A stretch of DNA of 64,000 bases from assembly GCF_000003815.2 (NCBI RefSeq), contig NC_049997.1:12016459-12080458 (forward strand), read 5' to 3'. Position 1 is the stretch's first letter; every line of letters begins with the position of its first letter. Below are positions 10,982-21,919 of the stretch, piece by piece. A program made the translations under genes and the position numbers. Under the pieces are notes generated by a model, which worked only from the letters and a program-made list of their open reading frames with translations, was not told the DNA's origin and ran no database searches. The stretch comes from Branchiostoma floridae. Its lineage: Eukaryota; Chordata; Leptocardii; Amphioxiformes; Branchiostomatidae.

Positions 10982-11600
10982 GTCGCCTAGCAACCAAACC
11001 TGGTTGTCACGATAACTTCTGAGTTACGGTCTTTAAATAAGATAGCCTTCAACAAAATCACATGCAGGAAAACACGTTTTTGATGGTGATTGGTTACCTG
11101 TGCTCCTGAGTCCCTAGCAACAGAATATGGTTGTGACAACAACTTCTGAGCTACTGTATTCAAAGAAGATAGGCAAACGCGCATATTGTGGTGATTGTTT
11201 AATCAACAGCAGTGATTGGTTACTGCCTAGAAACAGAATCCGGTCGTGATGACAACTTCTGGTTACCTGTTTTTAGTAAGAACAAGGGCAATCACTTTTT
11301 TTGTGATGCATGTTAATATTTGTTCAGCGGTGATTGGCTACTGCCTAGCAACAAAATGCTGTTGTGACGACAATTTCTATCTTACTGTTATCAGTAAAAA
11401 CAATGGAAAACGCATGGTTGGCGCATGTTTAATAAGTTCTGATTGGCTACTGTAAGCCCCAATCACATAGTAACACCACTCAGCAAACATTTTGGAAGTA
11501 TCATGTTTCGCCAATGGCGATTGGCTACTGTACTGCTGTTGCTACGCAACTTTTTCTATTTTGCTATGACAGCCGTTGTCGCAATTGGTTGATTTTCGCT
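10982..11600. repeat. Degenerate array with inverted CCAAT boxes and RFX-like half-sites
   Basis: GATTGG begins at 11088, 11214, 11332, 11441 and 11519, and a final ATTGG lies near 11584. In several units it is followed by a segment resembling CTGCCTAGCAAC and then GTTGTGACGACAACTTCT. Spacing shrinks from about 126 to about 65 bp. A full RFX X-box match, GTCGCCTAGCAAC (GTNRCC-N-RGYAAC), lies at 10982-10994. ATTGG is the reverse complement of CCAAT (NF-Y). Pairing NF-Y with X-box sites is known from vertebrate promoters. Here it may be functional or may reflect amplification of one ancestral unit. Confidence 0.6.
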
Positions 11601-11609
11601 AGGTGACCA

Positions 11610-12230
11610 AGCTAATGCCCTTAAAAAGTTATGTGTAACAGGTGTAACTGTATAGTCAGTACAGGTGTTTCAAAGAGGCAAATTGTGGGAAAACTGACCG
11701 AATTTCACAATCCATTCCCACATTAGAAATGCACAAGGAGTTTTTTAAAACTTGCTGTCAACTCTTAGTTACTAGTATTCATTTTATACACTGCTGCAAG
11801 AAGTTGACATAGAAGTCGATACATGTTTACTCAATGCAAGTAATTCTGAGAAAGTAATTAAGGTGGTAAGGACTTAAGGAAAAAATCAAACTTTATTGCA
11901 TAACAGATTGCTACTTTACAGTTCTACATAACAGGTCTAATATCTACGCTATTCTATTTGTAGGGAACAGGAACTACAAAATTAAGTACAATCATAGTCT
12001 AAACAGTCATAAGTAAATACTTTGAAAATAATTCATATTGATTTATTCACAAAGGAATAACCTTTCTAAGCACATTGCATTCTTATAATTCAAACTTACC
12101 ACACCAAATTCAATTGAAGATGTCTGAATTACATAATTCCATATTCATTAATGTGAAATATGTCCGTTGCAAACACTCACCTCTGTTCAAGAGGACCTTC
12201 AGCTAACTGGTCTGAGTCTGCTCTTTGCAC
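11610..12230. other. AT-rich, no gene seen
   Basis: No feature recognised. Confidence 0.45.
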
Positions 12231-12236
12231 ACCTGA

Positions 12237-12660
12237 AAAACAATTATCAAACTTTGGTCAGTGATAAAATTGCTGACGCGTGTCAAAGTCTTCCTTCCGC
12301 TTTTATCAGTGATCAATACTACTGGGTGATGGTCATGTTGTCTATGATTAGAATGCATGTGTTCCCGTTCGCACACCTGAAATACAAGAGGACAAATAAA
12401 GGAATTGCTGACATGTATCAAAGTATTCTATCATTATCGTTCACTATTGAGTAGTGTTGTCTTGTCGCCTTTGATTAGAATGCACAATTTCCATTCGCCA
12501 GACCTGAAAAACGATCACCAAATTTTGGTCAAAATGTGTAATAAAATTGCGAGTAGCTGCATAGAAAACTTAAAAGTTTACTACTATCATTTTGGGATAG
12601 TTGACGCTCTAGCTGATAGTCAATTCTCGTTATTTTTTATTCATCTAAAATGCGTGTGTT
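12237..12660. repeat. Diverged tandem repeat, about 130-bp unit, 3 copies
   Basis: Related segments start near 12237, 12371 and 12497. They share an ACACCTGAAAAAC-like start, a GTCAAAGTNTTC-like middle and a GATTAGAATGCA-like end. Overlapping frames (12167-12454 and 12405-12674, plus) pick up the repeats as similar peptides. Divergence and stops argue against a coding array. Confidence 0.6.
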
Positions 12661-13188
12661 CCAGTTGGGACTAGATTTTCCGAGCTGTTTGCTCAAGTTA
12701 AGTCGTACTCCAGACATGACAAACTGCCACGTGCCGCCGGGGCGATAAGATCAGACTTAAGTGTTTTTCTACCTGGCTTTTGTACTTCTTAAGAAGACAC
12801 CGATGGCTCCAGTATGGTGCAGTTCCAACGGTACTACCTGGCGATGGCTCTAGTGTAAAGAAGATCCACCCTGTTATGATGAACAAGCTAAACAAGTGAC
12901 TCATTGGTCCCCAATACATTGGGCTGCTTTTATCGATTTCGGTAATAAATATAACGATATAATCCACTCCATAGTAGTCGAAACCTCTCAGATTATTAAA
13001 AACACTTCATATGACAGGAAATATACATAACCCTAGGGTCTGTGAATCTATTTTTATAGAGCTTTATGATGCATAACAGTGGTTGTGTTATTGGAAATCA
13101 ATTTCGTCTTGTTTGTTCATACGCTCGGGCGTGAGGTACGGCCACGCGCTGGCCTAGCGATAAGATCCCAGACGCGATTTCTCGCCTA

Positions 13189-13400
13189 TCACTTGACAAA
13201 ACACTCCCCGTCCTTATCTGTCAAGGGGGAGGCGAAACCTTTGAAGTTCTGAAGATCACGTGACTTTGTTCCAATGGCAACATATGATGCAACGCCCAGG
13301 AAAGCCAGAGTCAAAGACTGAGGTACATTTGCTAGTGGATGGATGTCTTCCACTTCCTCGAAAGCCGTAACAACACTTAAAAGATTGGGTAAGGTGAGAA
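13189..13400 (-). CDS. Candidate exon, hydrophobic segment, unassigned
   Basis: The 3' part of a 114-codon minus frame encodes a plausible hydrophobic helix (around SLTLAFLGVASYVAIG) followed by a charged tail and a stop. A pyrimidine-richer stretch upstream on the minus strand (about 13380-13400) could hold an acceptor. No family was recognised and no neighbouring exon was identified. Chance is a real alternative. Confidence 0.2.
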
Positions 13401-13596
13401 CCAACCTAAAAGTCTCTACAGTTGATATGTACACACCCCAGACATGTTGCAAACAAAATGTCTTACCTAAAAACTGAGTTGCAAAGTGTAGGCTCTTTTG
13501 TTTACACGAAGAGTTTACTTGAGCAAAATTCAAGTACCTGTCCCAACAACCATTTCCCAGTAATAGCGAGAGCTTGCATAAATTATGATAATGCCA

Positions 13597-13714
13597 TGAC
13601 GTGTACTCACATCCTCATCTCTTATCCTTGACGTGTACTCACATCCTCATCTCTTATCCTTGACGTGTACTCACATCCTCATCTCTTATCCTTGACGTGT
13701 ACTCACATCCTCAT
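13597..13714. repeat. 32-bp minisatellite, 3.7 copies
   Basis: Units starting TGACGTGTACTCACATCC begin at 13597, 13629, 13661 and 13693 with essentially no divergence, which suggests recent expansion. Each unit carries TGACGTG, a CRE-like half-site, so the expansion also multiplies that motif. Confidence 0.9.
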
Positions 13715-13813
13715 ACACCTTCTTGTATACCTTCCACAGCAATAAAACTGTTTTATATTATGGACTGTTCATTTATTAAATCCTTCTATGAGTTCTTTAC
13801 TTAAATGAAGGCA

Positions 13814-13957
13814 TATTCATATGCACAGCTGGTAATATGACACCAAATATCTCCTTGTGACATGGCTAGAAGTTCCTTTTGCAAAGTCTAAGATAAAAAT
13901 CTATTCATATACACACCTGGCAAGATAGCACCAAGTTTCTCCTTGTGAAAAAGCTAG
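13814..13957. repeat. Diverged direct repeat, 88-bp offset
   Basis: A segment of about 56 bp starting TATTCATATGCACAGCTGG at 13814 recurs, diverged, at 13902. Both copies end with CTCCTTGTGA and a GCTAG core. It is an old duplication with no coding content. Confidence 0.6.
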
Positions 13958-14079
13958 CAATGCCATTTTCGGGTCGTTGAGAAATTCTAATGAAGCACGT
14001 AGGCCCCACTATAGGGGGTAAAACATTGCCTAATCTCCCTATGGGGGTATATCATTGCCCACATACTTTAACTTTGCAG

Positions 14080-16500
14080 GGGGTAAGGTATGCAGGCTAC
14101 AGGTGGTTGACCCCAAAATGACCTCAAAGTTGACGACCTCTACAGATCGGAACATACTGAACTATGTTCTAGAAGTCAATCAATAATTTGATAACTTCGG
14201 TCTCAACATTTACCAATTAAGAAAGTACCAAATATATTCCTCTGGTTAAAATGCAGTCATGCCTTTGTGATGCAAGTTTTAATATGTTGTTTACTTGTCA
14301 ATCTGCCAAATCACCCTATCACTTCTGGAGAATTGCAAGTTTTGAGGTTACTGTTTTTCACCTAATCATCAGGATGATATCATCATGAAATGGTAGCAAT
14401 TCCCTATGTTGTCTGTGAATTTTACACCTGAACTGCACAAAACAAAGTTTCTCTATTCAAACTTCCCACTGAAATCTCAGTTTCTACATCCTGGGCAGTT
14501 TCCTCTTTAACTGGGAAGAAAAAGAAGGTACAGAAAAGGGAAATACAAAATGTATAAGTCTCTGTTTGTTTGACAAATTACAAGTGATATTGATACAGGA
14601 ACGGACATATCTGACAGATACATATTTACCCCAACTACCTTCAATGCGACAGTGACCAATATATCATAACAAAAGTACTATGAACATAGACAAGAGATTT
14701 TAATGCCAAGATAAGAACTTTGTTAATGATTGAATTGTCAACCTGACAAAACTATTCACAAAGTGCAAAGTGACCAATACACCATTCACAGACAAAAAGG
14801 AAGTGCATTAAGTTTTCCAGTTTTTAGTTCCTGTAAAAACTTGATACATGTACACAGCTTTTGTGTTTGTCAACAAAAATCGCCATGCCGACCTTGCCTA
14901 GGGAGAAGAAAGTGGTGCTGATTTCCTGTAGCATGACCCTAACTCACCTTTGGCCTCCCCTAATTGACAGGTGTCTACTATACCTGGTCAGAATACCTGG
15001 CGGAATGCACGTAGTCAAATTCTTAACACAATCTTGATAGACCAGAATGAACAAACTACGTCACGGCAACTTTCCTCTCGTTATGTGTTTTCGTAACATT
15101 GTGTATGTGTGAGGATAATTCGTAATTGATTTACTACTAAGGACTTGAATAATGTCATGTTATATTTAGTCTGAGTCCAATGAAAAGCAGTCTATAGGAC
15201 CGGTCAATAGATGAAGGTTAAAACAAATCATCATTTGAAAAGAGGTTTGATAAAAACATATCAGTGTAAGGTCATACAGAGTCTTATACTTTACAATAGG
15301 ACTGAATTGAAGATTAAATTGATTGACCCCCCCCCCCCATCCGGTGTGGTAGAATTTTTCCTACCCTCCCACATCGAGTGATTATTGCAGGTTGATTGAC
15401 ATGGCAAAACACAATGGGATAACCTTGTCTGTCTGTAATCATAAATCAGTTCATCGCACAACACGGAAAAGAGCAAACAGAGGTTAAACTCTACGGATCA
15501 CTGAAATACGTTATGTGTCAGATATCTACATTTACAATAAGTTCAATGGTATGGGAAGAAGTTTCTGTATCGTCGGTAGTCTTTGTGTTATGATTTTAGG
15601 ACAGATATTTTGAAGTTTGTGTGAGGTATAATTGAACCTTGAGAAGCTAAAAATATGTGTGTTAGCTACGGTTGGTTGCAGAGGTGTGCCGGGGTCTTTA
15701 TTTCTGTGCCAGTGACGACTTGTAAGGAATGTATGGCTTGTGGCAGGACAAAGGGACAAGATAAAGCTTAGCGTTCCTCCCATGCCGCCACGATACATCG
15801 CTATAGTTACCCTGTCTGTCCATACAAATATCATATATCCTACGCCGGTATATGACGTCAAATGACCGATAGCGCATACACATGTACAACAGCTGGTCAG
15901 GTATTTATAACGATAATAACGCCCTCTTTTATGTATACCCTTAGGTGGTATATATAGACGTAAGACAATGATATGGACTCTTACATGGTCCTCGCATTAT
16001 CTTTCCAAATCTCATACCAGACTTAAGTCAAGGCATAACTGTTTTAAAGTTCATGATTATGATTCATAACTTTTAAAAGAAAAATGGCCATGTATATGCC
16101 TGGCATTTAAACAGGTTAAACAACTTGCATAAACTTTTTGGGGATAAAAATGATGATTAGGGAAACCCCTTAGGGGTCCAGCTGTTCTAGTCTTGTCATT
16201 ACTTGAAAATGTCAAGAATTCCAGAGAAAAGAAAGGAGAGTTTTGTGTTTTTGTGTCTTGTGACGGTGGAAGATTCCTTTTCCATGGGAACAGGTGGAGT
16301 TGCTACCTTTAGGAGTCAATAGGAATGAAATAACGCCTGTGCGACCAAATTCTCCTAACCTGACAACATCCAGTTCCCACAACTACGTCACAACCCCGGG
16401 TCAAAAGGGGGACGACAGGATACTGATTGCCTAGAAAATGTAATGATTGTAGGTTATGTCATAGCAGGCAGAACCCCCCAGCAGACCCGCTTGACAGTGC
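14080..16500. other. No gene seen
   Basis: About 2.4 kb of spacer. It contains a 12-base C run at 15327-15338. Several short minus frames (15532-15861, 15698-15889) have no recognisable domain. Confidence 0.4.
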
Positions 16501-16750
16501 AAGCACCTGTAACTTAACTGAGGATGACCCAAGGCACATTCCGTTGTGTCTGGGACTGGGAAAAAGATGCGTTCACATGGCCTGCGTGTGTCTCTGAAGA
16601 TAGGTCAAGCACGAAAAAGGCGGGAAGTTTGAGTGGGCCGTGGCTTCGGGCAAATAAGACACGTGACTCGTCCGCGACAAAGCGCTGTTGTTATTATGTG
16701 GGTGTTGCATTGTGGCGCACCCAACACACTAACTTTTGTCCTTGACTTAA
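16500..16750. other. GC-richer island with CACGTGAC E-box
   Basis: Locally richer in G+C and CpG, with CACGTGAC at 16660-16667 and an AGGTCA-type half-site near 16601. The plus frame 16524-16745 is unrecognised. It is a candidate regulatory island only. Confidence 0.25.
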
Positions 16751-16799
16751 GATACGTTAAACCTAGGAGGTTTTAACACAATCCTCCTTGGTCGTTGAC

Positions 16800-17400
16800 C
16801 TAAAGGACTTTTGGTCACTCCACCCACTTGCTACTACCCGAGGTGCCAGATCGTGCTGATAAAAAACAAGCCTCTACAGTGCGGCATCTTCTCTCTTGAA
16901 CAACAGCGTACACTTTGCGGATTTATACCAACCGGCAAGAGGAATGTATCCTAAGTCTTGCCTCCAAAAAAGGTTCTATAATGTTATAGAATTAATGTGG
17001 GTGTTCCTAGATTAGGCTAAGTGATTGTATCGGAGCTTGAGGCTGTACTAGGGCGTGAGAGTGACCTGCGACATTCACTGTTCAATCATTGTTGATTTAG
17101 CGTGAATCCTGCCTAGAAGGTAACTGAAGTGTGGACAGTTGGGCTATTATTGAAAAACTGACAATAAAAGAAAGAAAATTGTCTTCTATCTTTGGTTTAG
17201 GCATTAGGGCCTTGACATATTTGCACTTGGTTTGTTCCATTCAAAAAGTTTTGGTAGGGGTGAAAAAGTTTTACACTCTCTGCACAGGTAATGTCCAAGC
17301 AGATGTTGGAGGGCAAAATTGTGAGATGTTCTACTAGCTCTCCGTTTTTGCTACAAGTGGCTTTACATATGGGGAGGGTGAGTGCACACTAGTGAAGATG
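16800..17400. other. No gene seen
   Basis: Contains an 18-bp inverted repeat, TTCTATAATGTTATAGAA, at 16974-16991. Otherwise unremarkable. Confidence 0.4.
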
Positions 17401-17407
17401 GTGTGTA

Positions 17408-17790
17408 ACAGTGGGGCTGCCAAACCGACCATGCCAAATGGCCGTCAGCCTTTTGGCATAACGGTTTAGCATCTGGGTTTATGATCTGGCAGCCCATGTT
17501 TGAATCCTGGGAGTTTAATAGGAGACTGTTTTTACGCCTTTATCACACTGGTTCCCACACCGAACTGTGAGTAACAGACTGAAAGATGTGCCACACAGGG
17601 ATATCGAACTCAGAGATTCGAGGACGAAAAGGGGTAGTAGTGTATAGAACAGTAGGACTGCCAAAACGACGATGTCATACAGCCGTCAGCCTTTTGGCGT
17701 AACAGTTTAGCGTTTGGGTTTGTGATCTGGCGGCCCGGATTCGGCATGGGTTGGAATCCCGGGAGTCAGGAGACTGTTTCTACCCCTTCA
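17408..17790 (+). mobile_element. tRNA-derived SINE, tandemly duplicated (240-bp offset)
   Basis: Two related copies begin AACAGTRGGRCTGCCAAA at 17408 and 17648. Each has a box-A-like segment (TGGCATAACGGTTTAGC at 17454-17470; TGGCGTAACAGTTTAGC at 17695-17711) and a box-B-like segment (GTTTGAATCC at 17498-17507; GGTTGGAATCCC at 17749-17760). Both copies continue into GGAGACTGTTTYTACSCCTT. Box spacing and degeneration fit a SINE head, not a working tRNA gene. Confidence 0.7.
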
Positions 17791-17799
17791 TGATCATCA

Positions 17800-18925
17800 C
17801 AGGTGCCCAGGCTACTCTCAAGGACCTTGAGACAATCTGAGCATGTTTCTGGTCACTCCTGTGCCCCAGTTGCCATGTTGCAGGGTGAAGTATGTGTAGG
17901 AAAGGACATGGCCACACAGCTGTGCTAGCACATCGGATACCTCTGCTGAGATTCAGGGCTCTCTTTGTCTTCTATCTCACTCTGTCTGCGCTATTGTGAA
18001 GGCTGAAGACTTTGGGTGGGACGGAGGAGACAATTTGGTAATATTAACACTAAGTCAGAACATTTTTCAGTAGTCTAACAAATGGGTCTACCGGGTAATT
18101 GAGGAGCAAGAACATTAAGGTTGTTGTCTTTCATTGTCTTTTGTCTAATAGCTTTCATTTCCTTAGAAGCAGCAAGAAGCTTTTATACTGTATGTCAGTG
18201 GAGAAGTTGGGTTCATTTAGCATCATAAACCCATTAAATTGTCATTATTAACATAGAAAGTTAAATAAAGTATAACTCTTCAGTTAAGTCTCTGAGCATT
18301 AAGTACATCTTTAAAGCCAACTTGAGGTCTTACTACAACCTGTATCTTTGAACTCAAGTTACTTAACAATACATTCTTGAAAAATAAAAAAGTAAAAGTA
18401 CTTACTGGAGAATAAGGCAATAAGAGGAAGTTGTCTGTTTTAGCCACTTTCCCCCAAATGCATCTATTGTCTGAGTACATAGTAACAATGAAGTATGCTT
18501 CTTAACTGTTGTCTTTTTGAATTGTTATGTCGACAAAAGACATAAGATAATTACTCTCACAGCTGTTGCATCTCTGACTGTTTAACATTTCTGAAAATTT
18601 GGTAATAACCATGAGAACAGATGTTTGGGCATTTACTGCAGTCAAACAGTACTTTATGAATTCCTAGACTCCATTATTATGGATAATTTTCTGTGCCATA
18701 ATTATGGTAAACCAACAGCTTGTGCTGAAAAGGTACCAGTACATTCTTTTTCGATGAGAGAAGTTCAAGGCCAGCTGTTGTCCTTTGTGGTAAACTCTGA
18801 TGGCAAAGGTGAAAAATATGGTACAAAGGTCCGAAGGCATTTTTCTCACCAGAATAAAACCTTATGTCACTGGTTTGATGTCTGAAAGGCTGTTGAAGCC
18901 AGATGATACAGATAGAGAAAACTAC
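17800..18925. other. No gene seen
   Basis: AT-rich spacer. Frames at 18625-18885 (plus) and 18664-18849 (minus) overlap and have no recognised domain. Confidence 0.4.
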
Positions 18926-18932
18926 ATTGAAA

Positions 18933-19083
18933 GGGAAGTCGTCAGTCCAATATATTGGGGTGCCTCAGGGGTTGTCTGACACTTGAAACTCTGAAGTACG
19001 GTACACCAGTCATACGATACAGAAAAATGAAGGGGAAGTCGTTGGTCCAATGTATTGGGGTACCTCGGGGATGTCGGACTCTT
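18933..19083. repeat. Direct repeat, exact 100-bp offset
   Basis: About 50 bp starting GGGAAGTCGTCAGTCCAATA at 18933 recur at 19033 (GGGAAGTCGTTGGTCCAATG) at about 80% identity. Both include a TATTGGGG core and a CCTC(A/G)GGG segment. The function of the repeat is unknown. Confidence 0.7.
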
Positions 19084-19099
19084 CAGCCATTTAGTATTG

Positions 19100-20120
19100 G
19101 TAAACTTTACCAACTTGTTTTTTTTCTTTTAATCAGACCAACTCGACCCCCAACACCTTGCTCGATTCAACTCACCACCTTAACCCTGACACTAACCCTA
19201 ACCTAACCGAACTGAACCCAACCGAACCCTAAAACCCAGTAGAACAGTTGTCCAGGGTGTTGGGTTGAGCCGATTTGGTCAAGGACATTATATGCAAGGA
19301 CATTATATTTTTTGGGTGAGGGACCGATTACCAATCCTTTTCTCAGGCATGAAACCCCTGTATGTTAAAGAACCCAACACACATCCAAAAGAGGGAGTGA
19401 CCCTGTGACTAGTGTGAGCTTGGCCAAATTCCTGGGGACACAGTGACCTTCTCTCCCATACTTTCCTGACCAATGACCAATGACGTTACTGAATAGCCTG
19501 GATACTGTCCCTATTAGATTTGCATGTATGTCCATCAAGCTACTGTGTAAACTGCCCAGTCACCAGCCACAGTAGGGACCTGTTAACCAGGCTATCCAGC
19601 TTTGGGAACTGCACCATCTGTTCAACTCTGGGTCTTTTTAACCAACCATAAAACCTGTACCAGCACAAAGCAGCTTTGCTAAGGGAACAGTGATAGGTGT
19701 ACAAGAATTGTCGAAAAATTCCCATTTCGACAGAGAATTGCGAGATGATCGTCAAAACAGCAGGGGATATATGTCCTTGGGAAAAGTCATTAATAGAGCA
19801 ACAAGACAGCATCTTACAGAAAGTTATCTCTTGAGAACTAAAAACCAATGAAATTTAGGATCCTTGGCTTTTCACCCTTTCTTCTTATTTCCTGCCTACA
19901 AAAGGGTTGCTAGTATAATAATTACCAAAAATGTAAAAATGTTGAACCTATACTAGTACTTTCATCAATGTAGCTGAATCATCAATGATGATTATCAAAA
20001 AATTGTCTTCAAATATACTAGTAGTGACCACAGCCTAAAAGCGAGGAGGTTCTATCTATGAAAATCTCCATGCTGAAAGCACTTTTTTTATACATTTCCC
20101 TGATAGTAACATTATCTTTT
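19100..20120. other. No gene seen
   Basis: Spacer with a (CCTAAC)-like low-complexity patch at about 19180-19230. No gene or TIR element was recognised. Confidence 0.4.
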
Positions 20121-20122
20121 GC

Positions 20123-20155
20123 ACTTTCATTTTCACTTTCACTTTCTTTGTTTAC
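20123..20155 (-). promoter_or_regulatory. ISRE-like GAAA array abutting a forkhead site
   Basis: On the minus strand 20123-20146 reads as successive GAAAGTGAAAGTGAAA-type repeats, the pattern bound by IRF proteins (GAAANNGAAA). It is directly followed on the plus strand by TTTGTTTAC at 20147-20155, a strong forkhead motif. Activity is inference. A simple-sequence origin by pyrimidine repeat slippage is possible. Confidence 0.4.
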
Positions 20156-20689
20156 CAAGGAAGTTACAACTCGGGTCTTTTAAATCTGTACAGAAAGGAG
20201 AAAAAAAAATTAATGCCATCTTTTTTAGGCATAATGATGAAATTAATGAGTGAATTAGATTAAATGGAAAAGGCTAATTAGTTTTGGACTCCTGTGGAGA
20301 CATCTTTTTGTCTTTTAAACAGAGTCAATATCAATTCTCCCTCTTATGTGACATACAAGATGTTAACGATTGAACCAATGTCTCCTGCCACACAAAGTCA
20401 TGTAAAGATTCCATCTCAAAGCTGTTCAAATTCACTCTTTTATAGAGATCTTTTTTTCGAGTAATTTTTAAGCATTTTCCACTTAAAGCAAATATTTGAA
20501 AAGGAAAATGATGTAAACGAACAACCGTTGTCTCCTTCTATACAAACTCGTGTAATAAAACTCTTCAAATTCACCATCGCAGGGAGGGGAAATTGGACTT
20601 AATGGTTTCCTACAAAAGGGCGCTTCCGTTTTTAACAGAATGGTGGTAAAATAGAGAGGACTGGGGGGACTTTACTTCCCAGTTTGGGG

Positions 20690-21060
20690 GATTGTTGTGC
20701 TGATGAGCTCTGTGTGCTTCCAACTGGGTCCCTGCAGGACGGACGACAATGCCGACAATAGCTCCTTCGCACACCTCCCTTGCTCCCCAATTAAATCGTT
20801 AAACAACTCGGCTCTTTGATTAAAAAGAATGGCGGGCGGCGCCTGAATGGCCGTGTGTGTGGCACGATTGTCGGCGGCGGCCATGGAGAATCCTTGGCGC
20901 CACCATTCACCGTGCGCCCATTCTTGGGGAGACTGGTGGAGATGGGCGCGAACAATGGATGTCCGGCCTGATCCGATGTAGCCACATGGTGCGAGGAATC
21001 GGGAAGTCTCCACCAGACTCGACTAGGCTCTTTTGCTTCTTGAAAGGAATTTGGCAAAAC
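20690..21060. promoter_or_regulatory. CpG-rich candidate cis-regulatory island
   Basis: This is one of the clearest composition islands in the window, with many CpGs between AT-rich flanks. It contains a CTTTGATTA site near 20815 (TCF/LEF-like) close to ATTAAATC/TTAAAC segments, a GAACAATGG SOX motif at 20950-20958, and GGCGGCGGCC. Open frames on both strands (20672-21013 minus, 20857-21078 plus) overlap and lack known domains. A conserved enhancer or unannotated promoter is plausible. Confidence 0.4.
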
Positions 21061-21405
21061 GGGGTGAATAAAGTCTAGAAAAGTGTAGCTGGTAACTTAT
21101 TCAATTCATTTGACAAAATTCTGCTACTGCCTAGGTATACAATTTTTTCCATCAACCAATGGAGTTTGATAGAGACTATGCATCGCTCTTCCCTGGGTAC
21201 CACCATGGTTGGAGCACGACTATCAATTCTCAATTTTAGAATGAAAGCTCATCTCTGTAGCTGTGATACTTTTACTGTTATCCAGTACAAGAGAATGACT
21301 CGATGAAGACGATGGACAAGGTCCAAAGTTCTTAATTTTTGTGAAATGTCAACATCCAGTGGTCTCATCGATGATGACAAGTTTTCTAACTGTTCCGTCA
21401 ATTGT

Positions 21406-21422
21406 AAAAAAAAAAAAAAAAA
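21406..21422. repeat. A17 homopolymer
   Basis: Seventeen A residues flanked by CAATTGT and TTGTAC. There is no SINE or retrocopy body upstream, so it is not taken as a retrotransposon tail. Confidence 0.8.
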
Positions 21423-21484
21423 TTGTACATGGACAGCTTTTCTCCAATCCTTAAAGTCGAAACATTCTTGTCTTTGTTCAACAT

Positions 21485-21509
21485 CAAGGAGGTTTTTTCA
21501 ACCTCCTTG
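21485..21509. repeat. 25-bp CAAGGAGGTT...CAACCTCCTTG palindrome
   Basis: Arms CAAGGAGGTT and the complement match around a short T tract. Unlike the copies at 31595 and 33227, no clean 7-bp TSD is present directly at the edges. Confidence 0.6.
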
Positions 21510-21639
21510 AGGCTTGACAACATCAAATCAGTGAGGTTCTATCACCCTCTTGATCCGATTTGCAATGTTATCTGAGGACACTATTGGTTCTTTTCGCATC
21601 ATTCCAGAAGTATCTATTTTAGGATCAGCCCATTGATTT

Positions 21640-21910
21640 ACATCCCGAGTTTGCTACTGTTTAGGAATGGATCGCAGACATTGAAAAGACGAGCAAACAC
21701 CGTCGCCTGCCCCCAACCCGGGGTGCGTGTCCTTCCGACACAGGAATGCGACCTCTGCACACCCTGCTCGTGATTCCGACCCTCCCGACGGGCAGGTGTT
21801 CGTAGCGCGTACACAACGTTTCGCGAGCGTGCCGACCGACGGGGCGACAATAGCGACCGGAATCGAGGGAATGAAAGAGAACAATAGAGCGGTGTGCACA
21901 TAGGAAGTGT
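21640..21910. promoter_or_regulatory. CpG-rich island with SOX-like cores
   Basis: High CpG content with ACAATAG at 21848 and AACAATAG near 21880 (SOX-type cores). Both minus frames (21638-21916 and 21654-21899) are alternative readings of the same GC-rich DNA and show no known domain. Confidence 0.35.
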
Positions 21911-21919
21911 CTGCATTGT

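Noticed and set aside
13597-13714. CRISPR-like 32-bp repeats
   Set aside because: Head-to-tail minisatellite with no spacers.
16763-16790. Member of the CAAGGAG palindrome family
   Set aside because: The arms are only partly complementary (CTAGGAGG against CCTCCTTG) and the flanking 7-mers differ.
19192-19203. Telomere-like CTAACCCTAACC
   Set aside because: Only about two units inside a degenerate CTAACC low-complexity patch. It is not an interstitial telomere array.
21406-21422. A17 as a processed-pseudogene or SINE tail
   Set aside because: No retrocopy or SINE body upstream and no TSD.
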